Source of the DNA: Cerrena zonata
Taxonomy: Eukaryota; Basidiomycota; Agaricomycetes; Polyporales; Cerrenaceae
Reading direction: 5' to 3'
DNA length: 64,000 nucleotides
Assembly: GCA_038087015.1 (NCBI GenBank)
Contig: JASBNA010000028.1
Coordinates: 62,001 to 126,000 of the forward strand
The first letter of the stretch is position 1; every line of letters begins with the position of its first letter. Position numbers and translations under genes: made by a program. This document shows positions 10,101 through 20,241 of this stretch, one piece after another. The notes below the pieces were generated by a model. The model did no database searches and was not told where the DNA came from. It saw nothing but the letters and a program-made list of their open reading frames with translations.

Positions 10101-12231
10101 TGTTGAAGAAATTGCTAGAGGTTTTGTTTGGGTGTCTATTTCCCACAATTTTAAAGCTAGAATTTCATTAATGGACATTTCTGATGATGCTAACCTCTTA
10201 ACTGACATATCTAACAAACTTCCTGAAGGTGCAGCAATAAAGGCTGTTGTCAAGGGTTATGACACTGAGCATCATATTTTGGCCTTAACAAACAGATCCA
10301 AAACTGTACATAGCATTAATGACATTAACATTGGTGATAAACTTCCCGCTAGAGTTTTGAAGATCGCCGATGCTTACATCTTGGTTGGTTTAGGTGAAAA
10401 TATTATCGCAAGTGCTTTTATTACTGATGCGTTAAACGATTATGATGAAAAAATGAATGAAGTCCATAATATTGGTGATTTCTTACCTGCTACAGTAGTA
10501 AATGTCGACAAGGATAACCAAAAAATTGCCGTTTCTTTAAGAGATGAAAGAGCAAAGAATAAGACCATCGAGTCTATTGAAGACTTAAAACGTGGTGATA
10601 TTGTTAAAGGCTTTGTCAAAAGTATTGGTAATAATGGTGTTTTCGTGAGTATAGGAAGATCTGTATTTGCTTTAGTTAGGGTACCTGATATCTCCGACTC
10701 ATTTATAGAAGACTGGAAGAAGAACTTCAAGCTTTTCCAACCAGTAGTTGGTAGAATTATTGCTTGCGAAGCCGAGGGCCGTGTGTTGATGTCTATGAAA
10801 GAAAGCGATATTCATGGTGATTTCGCAATTTCTAAATCCTTCGGTGATTTGAAAATTGGGGAGATTTATGAAGGTTCTGTGAAAAGAGTTGTCGATTTCG
10901 GTGTTTTCGTAAAATTGGATGGTACCTTTAATGTTAGTGGTTTATGTCACCATTCTGAAATTTCTGATAATAAAGTTGAAAACGTAACCTCATTATTTGC
11001 TGAAGGTGACCGCGTTAAAGTTAAAATTTTGAATATCAATAGTCAAAAGAACCAATTGTCTTTAGGAATGAAAGCATCTTACTTCACCGAAGGTGGTGAT
11101 GACGATGACATGGAGGTTTCAGATGAAGAACAGGTTGACGCTGATTCAGAATCTGAAGATGACGAAAATGATGAAGAAAATGAAGTCATGGACGTTGACT
11201 CAGATGATGATGAAAGTTCCTCTGATAATGAAGATGAAGTTGATGAAAAAGCCACCAATACCATTGGTTTAGACACCAATGGGTTCGACTGGACTGCATC
11301 CATCTTGGATCAGGCTGAAGATGGTGATTCATCTTCTGATGAAGAAGACTTCACTACCCAGAAAAAGAAAAAGAGCAAATCTTCCAAGCATATTGATGAC
11401 AAGACTGGTGATTTAAATAGCAGAGCACCTGAGTCTGTTGCTGATTTTGAACGTCTTTTGATTGGTAACCCTAATTCTTCTATCATGTGGATGAACTATA
11501 TGTCTTTCCAATTGCAATTGAGTGAAGTCGACAAAGCTCGTGAGATTGGTGAAAGAGCTTTGAAAACCATCAATTACCGTGAAGAGCAAGAAAAGATGAA
11601 TATCTGGATTGCATTACTAAACTTGGAAAACACCTTCGGTACTGAAGAATCTTTAGAAGAAATCTTCAAACGTGCTACTCAATACATGGACTCTTTAGTT
11701 ATGCATCAAAAATTAGTTGGAATTTACACAATGTCTGAAAATTTTGAAAAAGCCAATGATTTATACGCTACTATGACCAAGAAATTCAATAAGGTTGTTT
11801 CTGTTTGGGTCCAATATGGCTCTTACTTATTAGATCGTGATATGAACGAAGAAGCACATGAAGCCTTGGCTCGTGCATTACAAGTTTTACCTAAGAGAGA
11901 CCACATTGAGGTTGTTAGGAAATTTGCACAATTAGAATTTACCAAGGGTAGCCCAGAACAAGGAAGATCATTATTCGAAGGTTTGGTTTCTGATGCTTCT
12001 AAAAGAATCGATTTATGGAATGTTTATATCGATCAAGAAATCAAACAAGGAGATAGATCTAAAGTTGAAGGTCTCTTTGAAAGAGTTATCACCAAAAAGT
12101 TATCACGTAAACAGGCAAAATTCTTTTTCAGTAAGTGGCTCTCATTCGAGGAAGAGAATGGAGACGAACAAAGTGCAGCTCGTGTTAAGGCCCTTGCGGT
12201 TGAATATGTTCAAAACAATGAAAAAGATTAG
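7189..12231 (+). CDS. RRP5: rRNA processing protein Rrp5
   Basis: A 1680-residue protein, close to the 1729 residues of S. cerevisiae Rrp5. Rrp5 is a nucleolar factor needed for both 18S and 5.8S rRNA production in the 90S pre-ribosome. The N-terminus has a basic patch (KKAKRSKKTAK). A long series of S1 RNA-binding repeats follows, with recurrent IKG or VKG turns and VSL or LS endings. A strongly acidic Asp/Glu/Ser stretch lies at about residues 1300-1400. The C-terminal 280 residues carry HAT/TPR helices (IMWMNYMSFQLQL, then VWVQYGSYLL and IDLWNVYIDQE). The frame is uninterrupted over 5 kb, in contrast to several neighbours. The ATG at 7189 follows a long A tract. Confidence 0.95.
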   Translation: MVDNPTSKSVISSSEVAFPRGGAQVLTPLEVKEISNEATRDVLFEASGSSKRPSSSKPEQASKKAKRSKKTAKPEADPEAENKVTIERLNFKNLIPGTLVLGQITQINKLDLTVALSENLVGYVPITSVSEEFTSAIEEYEKSQAADSSDDEEDSNSQSESKELPKLSEAFKVGQWVKAKVTPSESEKKRIQLSIEPHSVNESLESEDFVASNILQASVKSVEDHGLILNIGRDEMSGFISNKELKSSKDIIIEDIIPGTVLLTSIVSAPSSRTVTLRPAQAIQNIKKSVVSTISSIDAIQPGTIVDALVSDISKDGIATRVFGMIDGTITLPQLGEYDLKKLNHKYSIGNPIKTRVIAILSKEGAKKLVLSHLPNILNLSATPNEEGSSPLEAFPVGHLFESATISAADSNYLYVTFGAADLNGQIHNSKVDPELDLGINYTIGSHHKARVTGYNEIDNLLVLTAEPKLINAKFLNVEAVPIGSLVTGEVAKILPDGKGLIVNVDGFEALVPSNHLSDIKLVYPERKFRVGGKIKGRVLSKHGKKLLVTVRKSLVNIEDEKVLSSFDQAYVGLKTAATVDRYVHNGAIVAFFGSIRAFLPKSEISETFVEKVSDYLKIGQTVTATITQVNKLSNRLMVTLRQSSQLSSEQAEEIHNLEAGKSIVKAIVVEKAKDSVIVELEGSNLRGIIEDGHLSDGDYESNRQIFKKLTIGETIETVVLEKDNKSRSLAVSAKKSLIDSAKFNELPVSFDDIHVSDKIIHGYIRSLTNLGLFVTFAGRLTGLILAKNALDNPKEDLFKKFHKNQSIACNVIKVDDDNKRFLLSPSESSDKSISVNLVNPVDKSKKNTDNFAPGVVTKGKIRSIKPTHLNIQLADNLLARVDASQCFNSWNEIKDTKNPLSQFKVDKVVDVKVIGYRDNKKGRFSPIGHGVTKNTTLELSLLKGEIKAKNQPYKPITLEETTPGSEWVVFVEEIARGFVWVSISHNFKARISLMDISDDANLLTDISNKLPEGAAIKAVVKGYDTEHHILALTNRSKTVHSINDINIGDKLPARVLKIADAYILVGLGENIIASAFITDALNDYDEKMNEVHNIGDFLPATVVNVDKDNQKIAVSLRDERAKNKTIESIEDLKRGDIVKGFVKSIGNNGVFVSIGRSVFALVRVPDISDSFIEDWKKNFKLFQPVVGRIIACEAEGRVLMSMKESDIHGDFAISKSFGDLKIGEIYEGSVKRVVDFGVFVKLDGTFNVSGLCHHSEISDNKVENVTSLFAEGDRVKVKILNINSQKNQLSLGMKASYFTEGGDDDDMEVSDEEQVDADSESEDDENDEENEVMDVDSDDDESSSDNEDEVDEKATNTIGLDTNGFDWTASILDQAEDGDSSSDEEDFTTQKKKKSKSSKHIDDKTGDLNSRAPESVADFERLLIGNPNSSIMWMNYMSFQLQLSEVDKAREIGERALKTINYREEQEKMNIWIALLNLENTFGTEESLEEIFKRATQYMDSLVMHQKLVGIYTMSENFEKANDLYATMTKKFNKVVSVWVQYGSYLLDRDMNEEAHEALARALQVLPKRDHIEVVRKFAQLEFTKGSPEQGRSLFEGLVSDASKRIDLWNVYIDQEIKQGDRSKVEGLFERVITKKLSRKQAKFFFSKWLSFEEENGDEQSAARVKALAVEYVQNNEKD

Positions 12232-12400
12232 TGATATGTTTAATTCGTTCGTTTCTGCTTGTTAAAATTCATTTTATATTAATTCATGTTTATATCAATT
12301 TTTCATCGTTTATGCTTGAAGTTGCCCAAAGCATCTTGTATATTAGTCTATAGATTATTTTAAATATATTATTAGTTGAAACTCAAAGTGTAAAGTTGAT

Positions 12401-15400
12401 TTAATTTGGGTCATTAAGGTCTGGAAAGACCTCTTTTAATAATGCATCAAAAATCTCCAAAATCAAGTGTTCATTCAAAAAGTCATTTTGGAATAAGCTA
12501 AATAACTTTGTTGAAGCAAAATTAGTGTTGGACAAGCCAAAAACCTTGGAACAGGTCTCCACCATGAACTCCGTGAGTAAGCCTTTTGCTTCCCTCCTTG
12601 TAGTCTCTTTTTCTATAATCGTTCTTAAAATTGGCGGGTCCTTGAATTTTCCGTTAGGAAACACCATTTGTTTCAACATATTCAAGATATCTAAAACTTG
12701 TTCTTCATTTTTGATTTTTCCCTCTACTTGTTCATAAACCTTCTTCTCGATAGTAGTTCCAAAAATTTGTTGTAAAATGACAAGTAATGCTCGACCTCTC
12801 AACCAGCTTTTGGAAGAGTTCAATCTAAATATTGAGATTAGAATGTCACAAATAGGTTTGACAAAAACTTGGTTTGAACCTTCATTTGACAAACCGACTT
12901 CATCGAATTGTTTAAGCTCACTTTGCATTTCTTTAACATTATGAATAACTTCGTCATTTATCTCCGGGTCCATACGAATCTTCAGTGAGCCTGACTGCAC
13001 AAATCTATTTTGGATACCATTATACAATTTATTTGCAACCATTTCCACGTTTGTTTTCAAATTAGAAGGTGTGTTATTTTGAATAGTTGCTCGATCATCA
13101 AATGGTTGGTTCTTTCTTAAGTTAAAATTTTCAGAAGATAAGAACGACCGAAATGCTCTATTCGAACAAACTCGAGGAATATTGATGAGCGATTGAAGGT
13201 ACTCTTCGAGTGATGACTTCCGCCATTCAACTAGCTGTTTTTGCTGAAACTTCAACACCAGGACGGTTCTTTTAGGAAATTTCAAGTTTGCAACTTCAGG
13301 ATACTTAGCTTTGAGATACTCGTGAAGCTTGAAAAATTGACTGAATCTTCTAGCTACTATCCAGCCTGCTGTCACAACATCTGGGTCTTCACTGGAAAAT
13401 CTTTGCACTTCTATAATATAGAGAATAAATTCCTTACCCCTTTCATTCCCACTAATGTATGATTGAACGTGAACTCTAGACTTGGCATACAAACTGTTAT
13501 CGTTTTCCTGTACTATATATTGCTGTTTTTGTAGTTCTTTGGATGCAATTTCTCTATCCAAACTTGTTTTGGATTTCCGTAGAATTTTAAGCTCTCCCAC
13601 ATTATTAGTTAATTCTGCCTTTTTCAACAAAGGCTCTAGAACATGTTGCTGCTCGATTAGTTTGTCAATTTCTCCATTCAATTTAGAAATTTCTTCAGAT
13701 AATCTGAGGTTACCAGGGGCGGCTAGATGAACTTGCAGATCTGATGCTTGTAAGTCAAAATCGTCTGAATTTTGGGCCAGTACTTCCACGTCAGTATTGG
13801 AAGAGTCTGTGTCGGTTTCTAAGTCTTCACTTTCATCGTCAAATAGCCTCGAATGTCGACCTAAAATGTTAGCGTTGTCTTCTTCAAACAAAGTGGATGG
13901 GTCACCGAACAAATCTTTCTTTAAATCAATTGTCAGGGGCATAGCATTAGCGCTATCTTGTTCAATATCTGGAGAATTAAATAATTGATTTTTACGAAAG
14001 TTATTTTTTGCCTGTGTCTTGTTAAACTTTTTATCTGGTGAAGTTTTCATGATTTCAGAAAAAGCATCTTCCACAGCTTTAACCACTGTAGGACTAACAT
14101 TATCTGGATCGGAATCGTCAGGTAAAGGACTCAGCGATTCCCCTTTTGAGTCAAGCAGGAACATTGTAGAAGGTACATTTCTGAGATTGTGATTTTCATG
14201 GAATGATTTCATTTCAGAAAGTTTGGAAAACCTTCCGGACTTTTTAAATTCTGGAAAGTCATGGTCACTCATGATTTCATATAGATCAGCCTGTAATCTA
14301 AAGAGGGCTCTTCGAGCCCTTTTATACAAAACGTTTTTGGCGTATGGATCATTATTCCTGACATATTCTTCCACAGTATCAATAATGTCTTTACTGATGC
14401 TTATATCTGGCCTTTTGAAAAATTGTTCATAAATTTTCCTAACGTCTTCCAAATCTATAAATTCCAAAGAAAGAGATAAGTCCGTTTCATCATTATCATC
14501 TATTGTATATTCCTCAAGAGGAGCTTTGATCAAGTCAATTGTTTGGTAAAGTGATAAGAGGTCTGATCTTCTTTGATCATTCATGAATTCGGCGAAGGCA
14601 CTTGAGGCGAACAGATCATTTAGAATGTCCATCAACGTAAGTTTTTCAATCCTTGGTAATGTGTCAGGGTTGAAGGATCTTAATTTCGAAATCTTTTCTT
14701 GAGTCACGAATTTTACTAAATTCAATCTCTTCACGTATGTACTAGGTTTTCTTTTAGTTGGCTTAATTTTAGATAAAATTAAAGAATGACGGAGTTGAAT
14801 GTGTTCAAGTTCTTCAATTGTTGCAAAATTAGAAATATACGATATAAGTTTCTTAAATGCGGCATTGGTCATATTTTCTTTCACTATTAGAGTGTTCAAA
14901 TTATTGATACTTATTTGTTTATGCTGTTGAATCAGGGATTCCAAGGGATCCTTAGTATTGGGATGCTGAGTGTGTTCTGCTAAAGCGGCTCTCAACTGTT
15001 TGACTTGGTCTCTGTGCTTCATATTATCTCCAATTAGTTTAACAATTAGAAGATTGTAAAAGTCACTTTCTGAAACCATTTCAAAAACATTGGATAATAT
15101 GGTGCATGCCAAAATTTCCCGAACTAAGGTGATTGCTGTATCACTATTGTTTTCTTGGTTGGTTAGTATAAGTGGTAATATTGAGCCTATTCTGTTTCTC
15201 AAGTAACTCTTTTCATTTTCATCATTCGAAAGACTCAATGTTATAGAAACACCTGGATGGAGTTTACCTTTGTTGTAGCAACGAGCAAGTGCCAAATCAT
15301 ATTCGATACCAACGGACTTTCCGTGCGAATGGTATGCCTTACTGTGGCCTCAGCAGCTAAGTAGTTATTAAAATGATCATGAAGAACGGGTATTAACTTC

Positions 15401-15822
15401 GAAACTAACAATCTTGCAAAATCTACATTTTCCATTCTTGTTTTCAAGTTCCGAAATACAGTTTTTAATTCAATTTTAATGCTGTCTTCAAATAGTGAAG
15501 ACGACGTGATTTCTCTAGACCATCCATTGACGAACTCATTCAAAATGAGATCAATGAAGTCCTCCAACACTTCTGATATTAAAAATGACTCTGTGAAAAC
15601 ATGTTCTTTTGCTCTAGGATTATTTGATTGTTGTTCTGAAACAACTCGATGCCAGTTCTCATTTCGTAAGAATTCGAACTTTCGAAATCGTTCATGTGCA
15701 ATCTTCTTCTGTGAATATGGCTTTAGGAAAAACGTTAGCAAAATAAGGTAGCTTATAGTAGTAAGACCACCAATTATTGGTAGGGACCAAGAGGAAGTAT
15801 ATCTAGCTTGAAAAGAGATATA
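12401..15822 (-). CDS. MDM1: Mdm1-type sorting nexin (PXA-PX-nexin C), frame break and unresolved N-terminus
   Basis: This encodes an Mdm1/SNX13-family protein that tethers ER to the vacuole or nucleus and affects organelle inheritance and lipid metabolism. Transcribed leftward, it reads: a membrane segment (LPIIGGLTTISYLILLTFFL, about 15742-15800), a PXA domain, an RGS-like helical region, a coiled coil (about 13480-13720), a PX domain (about 13135-13465, with RRFSQF and FPKR) and a C-terminal nexin domain (about 12400-12850). The frame breaks inside PXA near 15318: one base is missing in a TTT run, and restoring it gives EYDLALARCYNKGKL. No ATG precedes the membrane segment in this frame; an in-frame stop lies at 15823-15825. 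A second ORF with a hydrophobic stretch lies immediately upstream at 15774-15962 and may be the true N-terminus. Confidence 0.82.
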
Positions 15823-16123
15823 CTACCCAACAATCCAGCAACATAAAAGATATTGAAAAATCCCAAGACATTCAGAGATTCATTCGGCTGCCTGGCTCTC
15901 TCGGTGTCATTATATTCCAATTGCAAAAGTTGTAAGACAAGACTACTTATGGGTATCCGTCCCTATGATCCAGATCGCGTCTGATATTTACTTAGATTAC
16001 ATGCAGGATAATGAAATTATCTGAACAAATAAGAAGACTTATAGATATAAATATATACAAGTGGTCTCTATTAAACTCTATTATATGCTATGGTACAAAG
16101 TAGAAGACTGATGCAAGACGCTG

Positions 16124-16925
16124 TCACAACGCATTACACGCTTTTGAGCTGGAAGACTTTTTCTTCTTGGATATTTCGTTGGATAATTCACTGAGTTGGT
16201 GTTTTATTTTCTTTTTCGACTTCTTATCATCTTTTGATGTCTTTTTCGACTTTGACTTTTCTTTTCTTTCGGGCTTCTCTATCTTATGAGATTTCTTGCT
16301 TTTCTTTGGCTCTTGGACCTTTGAACTTTTCTCTATGCTATCCTTTGATTTTGATTTATCTTTTAACTTTGATTTATCTTTTGACTTTGAAGACTTCACT
16401 TTGTCTTTTGGCTTTGAACTTTTATCTTTCTTCGTTTTGTCTTTTGTTTGTTTTGTCTTTTGACTTCGAGCTTTTATCCTTTGACTTAGACTTGTCCTTT
16501 TTTTCTTTACTGGACTTTTTTTTCAGTGGTTCGGTCATTTGTCCCAGGAGAACGTCAAAGGCATGTTTTGCATCCAACTCCATGCTCTTCACTTTAACCG
16601 ACTCCGTGTCTCCTACTGTTCCTGCTAATCCTTGACCCTTGACGAACATCCTATATAATGGAGAGTTGGCTTTCCGTATAGATTCTTCAACTGCTTTTTC
16701 ATTCTTAGAAAACTGAACAGTTCCACTGGTGCCGTTCGAGACGTCTAGGTTTTTCAACTGACCATCGAATAATCTTTCCCACCATACGTCTGCATCATTC
16801 GAATCGTGACCCAATCCTTTAGTATCTTTCTTATGCTTAACCAAAATTGGTTTTTTCAACCCCCCTTTTTGCAAAGCATCACCTTCCTTCCATCCAAAAG
16901 ACTGTAGATAAACTTTAGCGTCCAT
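16124..16925 (-). CDS. TMA23: G-patch nucleolar protein Tma23, frame break in lysine-rich tail
   Basis: The N-terminal 120 residues match yeast Tma23, a nucleolar G-patch protein implicated in ribosome biogenesis: FGWKEGDALQKGG, KPILVKHKKDTKGLG, WWERLFDGQLKNLDVS and SPLYRMFVKGQGL. The start is the ATG at 16925 (MDAKVYLQ), not an upstream ATG that would add 11 residues. The tail is almost pure Lys/Ser/Asp, as in the orthologue. The frame stops at 16422 and the lysine-rich tail resumes one base over, ending at 16124; the simplest cause is one extra A in the A-rich repeats near 16420-16460. It shares a divergent promoter with PRP24. Confidence 0.85.
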
Positions 16926-17017
16926 TATACCTGTATTTGGATAGTAGCTTGTGCACACTTACTGCTTTAAAGATTTCAGAAAAGAACCTTTGTCATTATT
17001 CAGAATCTACATCATCA

Positions 17018-17024
17018 CGATGAG
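17018..17024 (+). promoter_or_regulatory. PAC-box core CGATGAG between TMA23 and PRP24
   Basis: CGATGAG, the core of the PAC element of ribosome-biogenesis and Pol I/III genes, lies about 95 bp upstream of the TMA23 start and about 140 bp from PRP24. TMA23 is the likelier target given its nucleolar role. The call rests on a seven-base match plus context. Confidence 0.45.
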
Positions 17025-17159
17025 AGCCTAACAAAAAAAAAAAAGTCTAAAATCATCGAGTAATACTAGGGTGTACGGAGTGAGAGCTGGAGAAAAACAC
17101 AATGTGAAATTGCAATTAGAATAATCTTAGATGGATTCACTTTGAAGAAGGAGGACATT

Positions 17160-19945
17160 ATGGATGATTCACTTGTTGAAAGGACCGCTTCTCTTAGAGA
17201 AATATGTGGTCGTTATCATATAAGCCAGAAAACTATGACAATTTGATAGAATGCCTTCGTTTGAATAAGTCGAATAAAGATGAGATTTTTGTTGTTAGAG
17301 AGAAGAAGAGAGGTATGTTTAAATGGAGACAAGAAGATTTGGCTGGTTATCAAGAGGATATTGCCAGTATATCGGACAAAGAGAAGAAAGAGCAAGTATC
17401 ACTTGAATTCTATTCAAGGTTGAAGGAAGAATATCCAATTGCAGAGAATTGGGTTAACTACATCGAGCACTTAATCGCATTACGGCCAGAAACAGTTGTG
17501 CCATCAATTTATGATGAGGCATTAGAGGACTGTGAATACGATTATCAAGAGTCCTATAAGGTGTGGAAGTATTTGATCACCATAGCTCTGGCTCTTTTCG
17601 AGGAAGGACAACTGCAATTCGACTCGGTATTCCAGCTATACTTGAGAAGATTGAGTAGGCCGCAAAATAATTTGGATGGAGTATTTTCGGAAGTATCACA
17701 GTTTGTTAGTAAAAACAAACCAAATGATTATGAAAAGTATATGGTCAAAGCTAATAGCATGTATCAAAAAACCTCCAAGTCGATGAGATATTATGAGATG
17801 TTTGAACTTCCGTTGGCAAAAGATCCGACCAATGTTGAACTTTGGGGCCAATATTTGGAACAAATATATAAGTATTCCAAGAAGGACCCCACTTTGAAAC
17901 AACTAAGAACCACCTTTTTTCGTGCTTTAACAGCTGGTGGTATTCTAAGAAATGGACAAGATCAATGGATTTCTGTTTGGTTAACGTTTATTTATTGCTT
18001 ATATGATCTGGGAATTCCCAATTGGCTCGAGAATACCTGAAGCAATTTCTCCAAACATATCCATACTCATGTCTTGGGTACGCAGAATTTATTCGCAACA
18101 TTCAGGAAAACCCCAAGGAGACCTCTGAATTTCTTGTAATCAGAGAAAGGATTCAAGAATGTGATTTGATGAACTCTAGTGACTATGATTCCTGGAAGAC
18201 ATTAGCTACAACTCTACTTGCATTTGAATATAAGTGTGTTGAGGATTTAGGAATAGTAGATTTCATGAATCATCTATTTTCGGATATAGATAAATTTGTT
18301 AATCATGCTCTAGAAAACAATGACATATTTCATACTGTTGAAAAGACTGCTATCACCATTTTTGAGAAATTAGATGAAATTGAACTGGCAGAGAAAATAT
18401 TACAAGGTTTAGTTGAACTGTTTAACGCTCAGTGTGAAGTTTGGCTTTTTTGTTACGAGTTTAAGAAAAGGAATGGGGCTTCTGCAGAAGAAATCTCGGC
18501 AGTTTTCGAGTCATCATTAGAAAGTATATTAGAGATGGACTGGCCAGAAAGGATTCTTCTGGAATGGTTATCTTTCGCTCAACTTAATGAGTCTTCAGAA
18601 GCCAACAAAAAGCTTGTCGTCAGAGCCGATGAAATTTTGAAAGCTATCACTGAACATCGCATGAGTATGTCTGCCGAAAATCATATATCGAATAGCATTG
18701 GCACAAAGCGTTCGCTAGAAGTACGAGAAGAAGAAATACCGTCGAAGAAACAGAAGACTGAAGCCACTGAAGATTTTAAGAGAAATAGAGAGCTATTCAC
18801 TATTAAAGTCACGAACCTCCCAGGCACCACTACCGAGAATCAAGTTAAAGACTTTTTCAAGGAATGTGGTGATGCCAAAGAGATCATCTTATTCAAAGAA
18901 GGGGACGGCATATCCTGTAGAGTTGAGTTCCACAGCGAACAAGAAGTTCTTGCTGCATTAACAAAAGGATTCAAAAAATTCCAAGATAATGAAATCTCGA
19001 TTACCCGGTTTTTGAAGCTACCGTTTGGGTTACTAATTACCCTCCTAGCCTAAGTCAAGATCAAATAAAGGATATGTTTTCAAAAGTAGGTAATGTTATC
19101 AGTGCAAGATTTCCTAGTCAAAAAGCCAAGCACGACAGGCGATTCTGTTATATTGAATTTGGAGATCCGCAACATGCCATGATAGCTAAAAAAATGTTGA
19201 ATGATAAAGAAATTGAAGATCCTCTTGATAATAAGAGATATACATTAAAAGTTGAGATTTCTGACCCATCTCGTAAACGTGAAAGAAACGAATCCTCGCA
19301 TACAAACGAAGCCTTTATTCAAAACTTAGATTTCAAAATCTGTTACAAGTGACATCCTAAGGGATTTTTTTTCTGGCTGTGGTGAAATAGAACAGATTAG
19401 GTTGCCAGTCAATGAAAAAGGTGTTGATAAAGGCTATCATAATTCTGGGTTTGGTTTCGTTCAATTTCAAAACCGATGTTGGTCTTGAAAATGCCTTGAA
19501 ATTAAATGGTGCCTCCCTTTCGAAACGCCCAATCAAGATCTCAAGATCAAAAAGCAAAGCAGACCAAAATAGACAGCCACTGAAAAGCATTTCGGCTTTC
19601 GATGACAGCAAAAGTATATCATTGTTCAACGTGAATGATACATTGACAGCTCAGCAATTAAGATCACATATTACTCAAAAGGTTGGGGATGTAAGTAAAC
19701 TAGAGTTGTTCCCAAAATCCGAAGCTGCGCTTGTTGAGTTTGCCAATTCACCCGATGCTGGTAAAGCATCTATGATATTGAATTCTCAGGACCTTGCCGG
19801 CAGCACCTTGACCGTGGGACTGAAGAGAGATCTATTACAAAAGCTTCACAATCCACCAACTGCTAAAACCACCCATAATCAACCCCCAGTTACAAACAAC
19901 TCCCTTTTGGCTCCACCCACCTTGATGCGCCGTCGGAAACGTTAG
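17160..19945 (+). CDS. PRP24: U6 snRNP assembly factor Prp24 with N-terminal HAT repeats, several frame breaks
   Basis: This is a Prp24/SART3-type factor that anneals U4 and U6 snRNA during spliceosome recycling. The first half is HAT helices (for example NWVNYIEHL, ELWGQYLEQIYKY, LLEWLSFAQL). RRMs follow (ELFTIKVTNLPG near 18790, then one near 19020-19260, a third with AFIQNLDF near 19310, and a fourth RRM-like segment near 19620-19830). The end is SLLAPPTLMRRRKR, at the place of the LSm-contacting tail. S. cerevisiae Prp24 lacks the HAT half, so this form resembles human SART3. The frame breaks near 18015-18022 and 19009-19013 (one base short) and near 19335-19338 and 19469-19472 (one base extra). 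A possible further break near 17202 would join an ATG at 17160 to the frame that opens at ATG 17204. Confidence 0.83.
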
Positions 19946-20098
19946 CGTATCCTCTAAATAATTAATGAAACATCTTGCTATACTAACCTCTCTCACTGTA
20001 AGCCTTTGGTCCCAGTTTCTTATCAAAGTCATCCCTGGTATTCTCTTTTTGCAATCAAAGCTGTAGTTTGGTTTTTGCATCGCACGAAACCGACCGGG

Positions 20099-20106
20099 TC
20101 ACGTGA
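20099..20106 (+). promoter_or_regulatory. Palindromic E-box TCACGTGA upstream of CDC60
   Basis: TCACGTGA is the full palindromic E-box bound by Cbf1-type bHLH factors in yeasts. It lies about 135 bp before the CDC60 start and 20 bp upstream of a Gcn4-type site. The motif and distance are seen; the binding factor is inferred. Confidence 0.5.
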
Positions 20107-20124
20107 GTGGCATAACTTGTAAAG

Positions 20125-20131
20125 TGAGTCA
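20125..20131 (+). promoter_or_regulatory. Gcn4/AP-1-type site TGAGTCA upstream of CDC60
   Basis: TGAGTCA lies about 110 bp before the leucyl-tRNA synthetase gene. Gcn4 is known to control several aminoacyl-tRNA synthetase genes through TGA(C/G)TCA sites, so amino-acid-starvation control is a reasonable inference. Confidence 0.5.
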
Positions 20132-20241
20132 AATTTGAGGGAAAAAAAAAGTGAAAAAGTGAAGTGAAAAATCTTTTATCTACGATTAAAGGTTTGGTAA
20201 ATCGAAAGTTAACTTAATAATTAACCGAAGTAGTAGCGACT

